Shown here: positions 63,747-64,000 of the stretch, one piece after another
Layout of the letters: each line of letters begins with the position of its first letter
Position numbering within the stretch: position 1 is the first letter of the stretch
Assembly (NCBI GenBank): GCA_022241785.1
Contig: JAKOMP010000002.1
Span: forward strand, 130,257-194,256
DNA: 64,000 nucleotides
Origin: Cyanocohniella sp. LLY
Lineage (GTDB): Bacteria; Cyanobacteriota; Cyanobacteriia; Cyanobacteriales; Nostocaceae
Direction: 5' to 3'
Translations under genes and position numbers: made by a program
The notes under the pieces: generated by a model
Told to the model about the DNA's origin: nothing
Database searches by the model: none
The model's input: only the letters and a program-made list of their open reading frames with translations

Positions 63747-64000
63747 GGTTCTTCGGTTACTTTTATGGAGAATTAATAGTAAAATGCCAGTTTAATAAAC
63801 TGCGTAATCGAAAATTACTAAAGTTACGAAAGCCATATCCAAGCCTTTTAATTAACTTAAGTTTATTATTAATTCCTTCTACAGTACCACTCGTAGTTCT
63901 GCCGTCAAAATAGCCGACTATTTCGCCGAACCATCTAACGATGGTACCGATACTCTTCGGAAAATATGAAAGAGCATCATACATCCAATCTAGTAGTTTT
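63747..64000 (-). mobile_element. ISL3-family insertion sequence, one end
   Basis: The element begins at GGTTCTTCGGTTACTTTT, which has the GG-T-CTT start expected of ISL3 terminal repeats, directly after the interrupted DUF3131 codon for ANNY. It carries the 3' end of a transposase on the minus strand and continues past the right edge, so the other end and the target duplication are not visible. Confidence 0.75.
63763..64000 (-). CDS. ISL3-family transposase, C-terminal part
   Basis: The C-terminal 78 residues of a DDE transposase running in from the right edge. GYFDGRTTSGTVEGINNKLKLIKRLGYGFRNFSNFRLRSLLNWHF is the highly characteristic ISL3 end with the catalytic Glu in TVEGINNK. The stop TAA (63763-63765) lies 16 nt from the element end. 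The rest of the gene is outside the window, so I cannot say whether it is intact. Confidence 0.88.
   Translation of the reverse strand, partial: KLLDWMYDALSYFPKSIGTIVRWFGEIVGYFDGRTTSGTVEGINNKLKLIKRLGYGFRNFSNFRLRSLLNWHFTINSP

Noticed and set aside
1..64000. tRNA, rRNA or replication origin
   Set aside because: No cloverleaf arms with TTC-A-C/T loop, rRNA core sequence or DnaA-box cluster was recognised by eye; a covariance scan could still find a missed tRNA.

Overview
This window looks like chromosome of a filamentous, heterocyst-forming cyanobacterium (Nostocales, Nostoc/Anabaena type). The evidence is the frequent HIP1 octamer GCGATCGC, the AT-leaning base composition with many dispersed intergenic repeats, a four-gene plant/cyanobacterial-type NDH-1 block (ndhA-I-G-E), cyanobacteria-restricted families (DUF4079, DUF3611, DUF3131, Rcp1-type regulators), and a hetC-hetP pair, which is specific to heterocyst formers. 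All functional calls come from reading motifs by eye; no database search was run.

Layout. 1-4.96 kb: 5' part of alanine racemase (minus), an HNH endonuclease, a DHH phosphoesterase, a MazEF-like toxin-antitoxin pair and SixA. 5-10.7 kb: citrate synthase, then ndhA-ndhI-ndhG-ndhE followed at once by NAD kinase and a terminator. 10.9-19.4 kb: a GT39-like membrane protein, a DM13 lipoprotein, DUF4079 overlapping a sensor kinase, then on the minus strand a cassette of CHASE3-PAS-PAS kinase, Rcp1-type receiver and REC-kinase. 20-25.7 kb: a CYTH protein, a previously unlisted 55-aa ORF carrying an exact RGSGR pentapeptide, a TPR protein and a GH116 glucosidase.

26-41.3 kb is the most interesting part: a HetC-like cNMP/C39/ABC exporter behind a GTA-N8-TAC (NtcA) box; a long leader with a TCCGGA-N17-TAATTT (DIF1-like) promoter and a 33-codon ORF with a strong Shine-Dalgarno, leading to hetP; a hairpin-rich interval ending in a strong terminator; a PpiC protein; a 1.3-kb gap packed with consecutive stem-loops; then HTH protein - second C39 ABC exporter - HlyD adaptor, and a second PpiC protein. 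Read together, this is a heterocyst-commitment and peptide-export neighbourhood with an RGSGR candidate signal about 5 kb upstream of hetC. No precursor peptide with an obvious double-glycine leader was found.

41.5-64 kb is accessory and visibly rearranged: an FG-GAP/VCBS protein, prolidase-type PepP, a VapBC pair whose toxin has an in-frame stop, a junction where an Uma2 gene and an NB-ARC-WD40 gene are both 5'-truncated, a degenerate kinase-like membrane protein, a RecB-type nuclease, phosphoglucomutase, LapA-like and DUF3611 membrane proteins, a GAF protein fused out of frame to an orphan HPt fragment, a partner-switching set (REC-PP2C phosphatase, RsbW-like kinase, STAS protein), a cellulose-synthase-like GT2, a barrel-like protein, one intact DUF3131 gene and a second DUF3131 copy broken by a frameshift and an ISL3-type insertion running off the right edge. 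MITE-like elements sit in many gaps; one core sequence occurs with two different sets of terminal inverted repeats.
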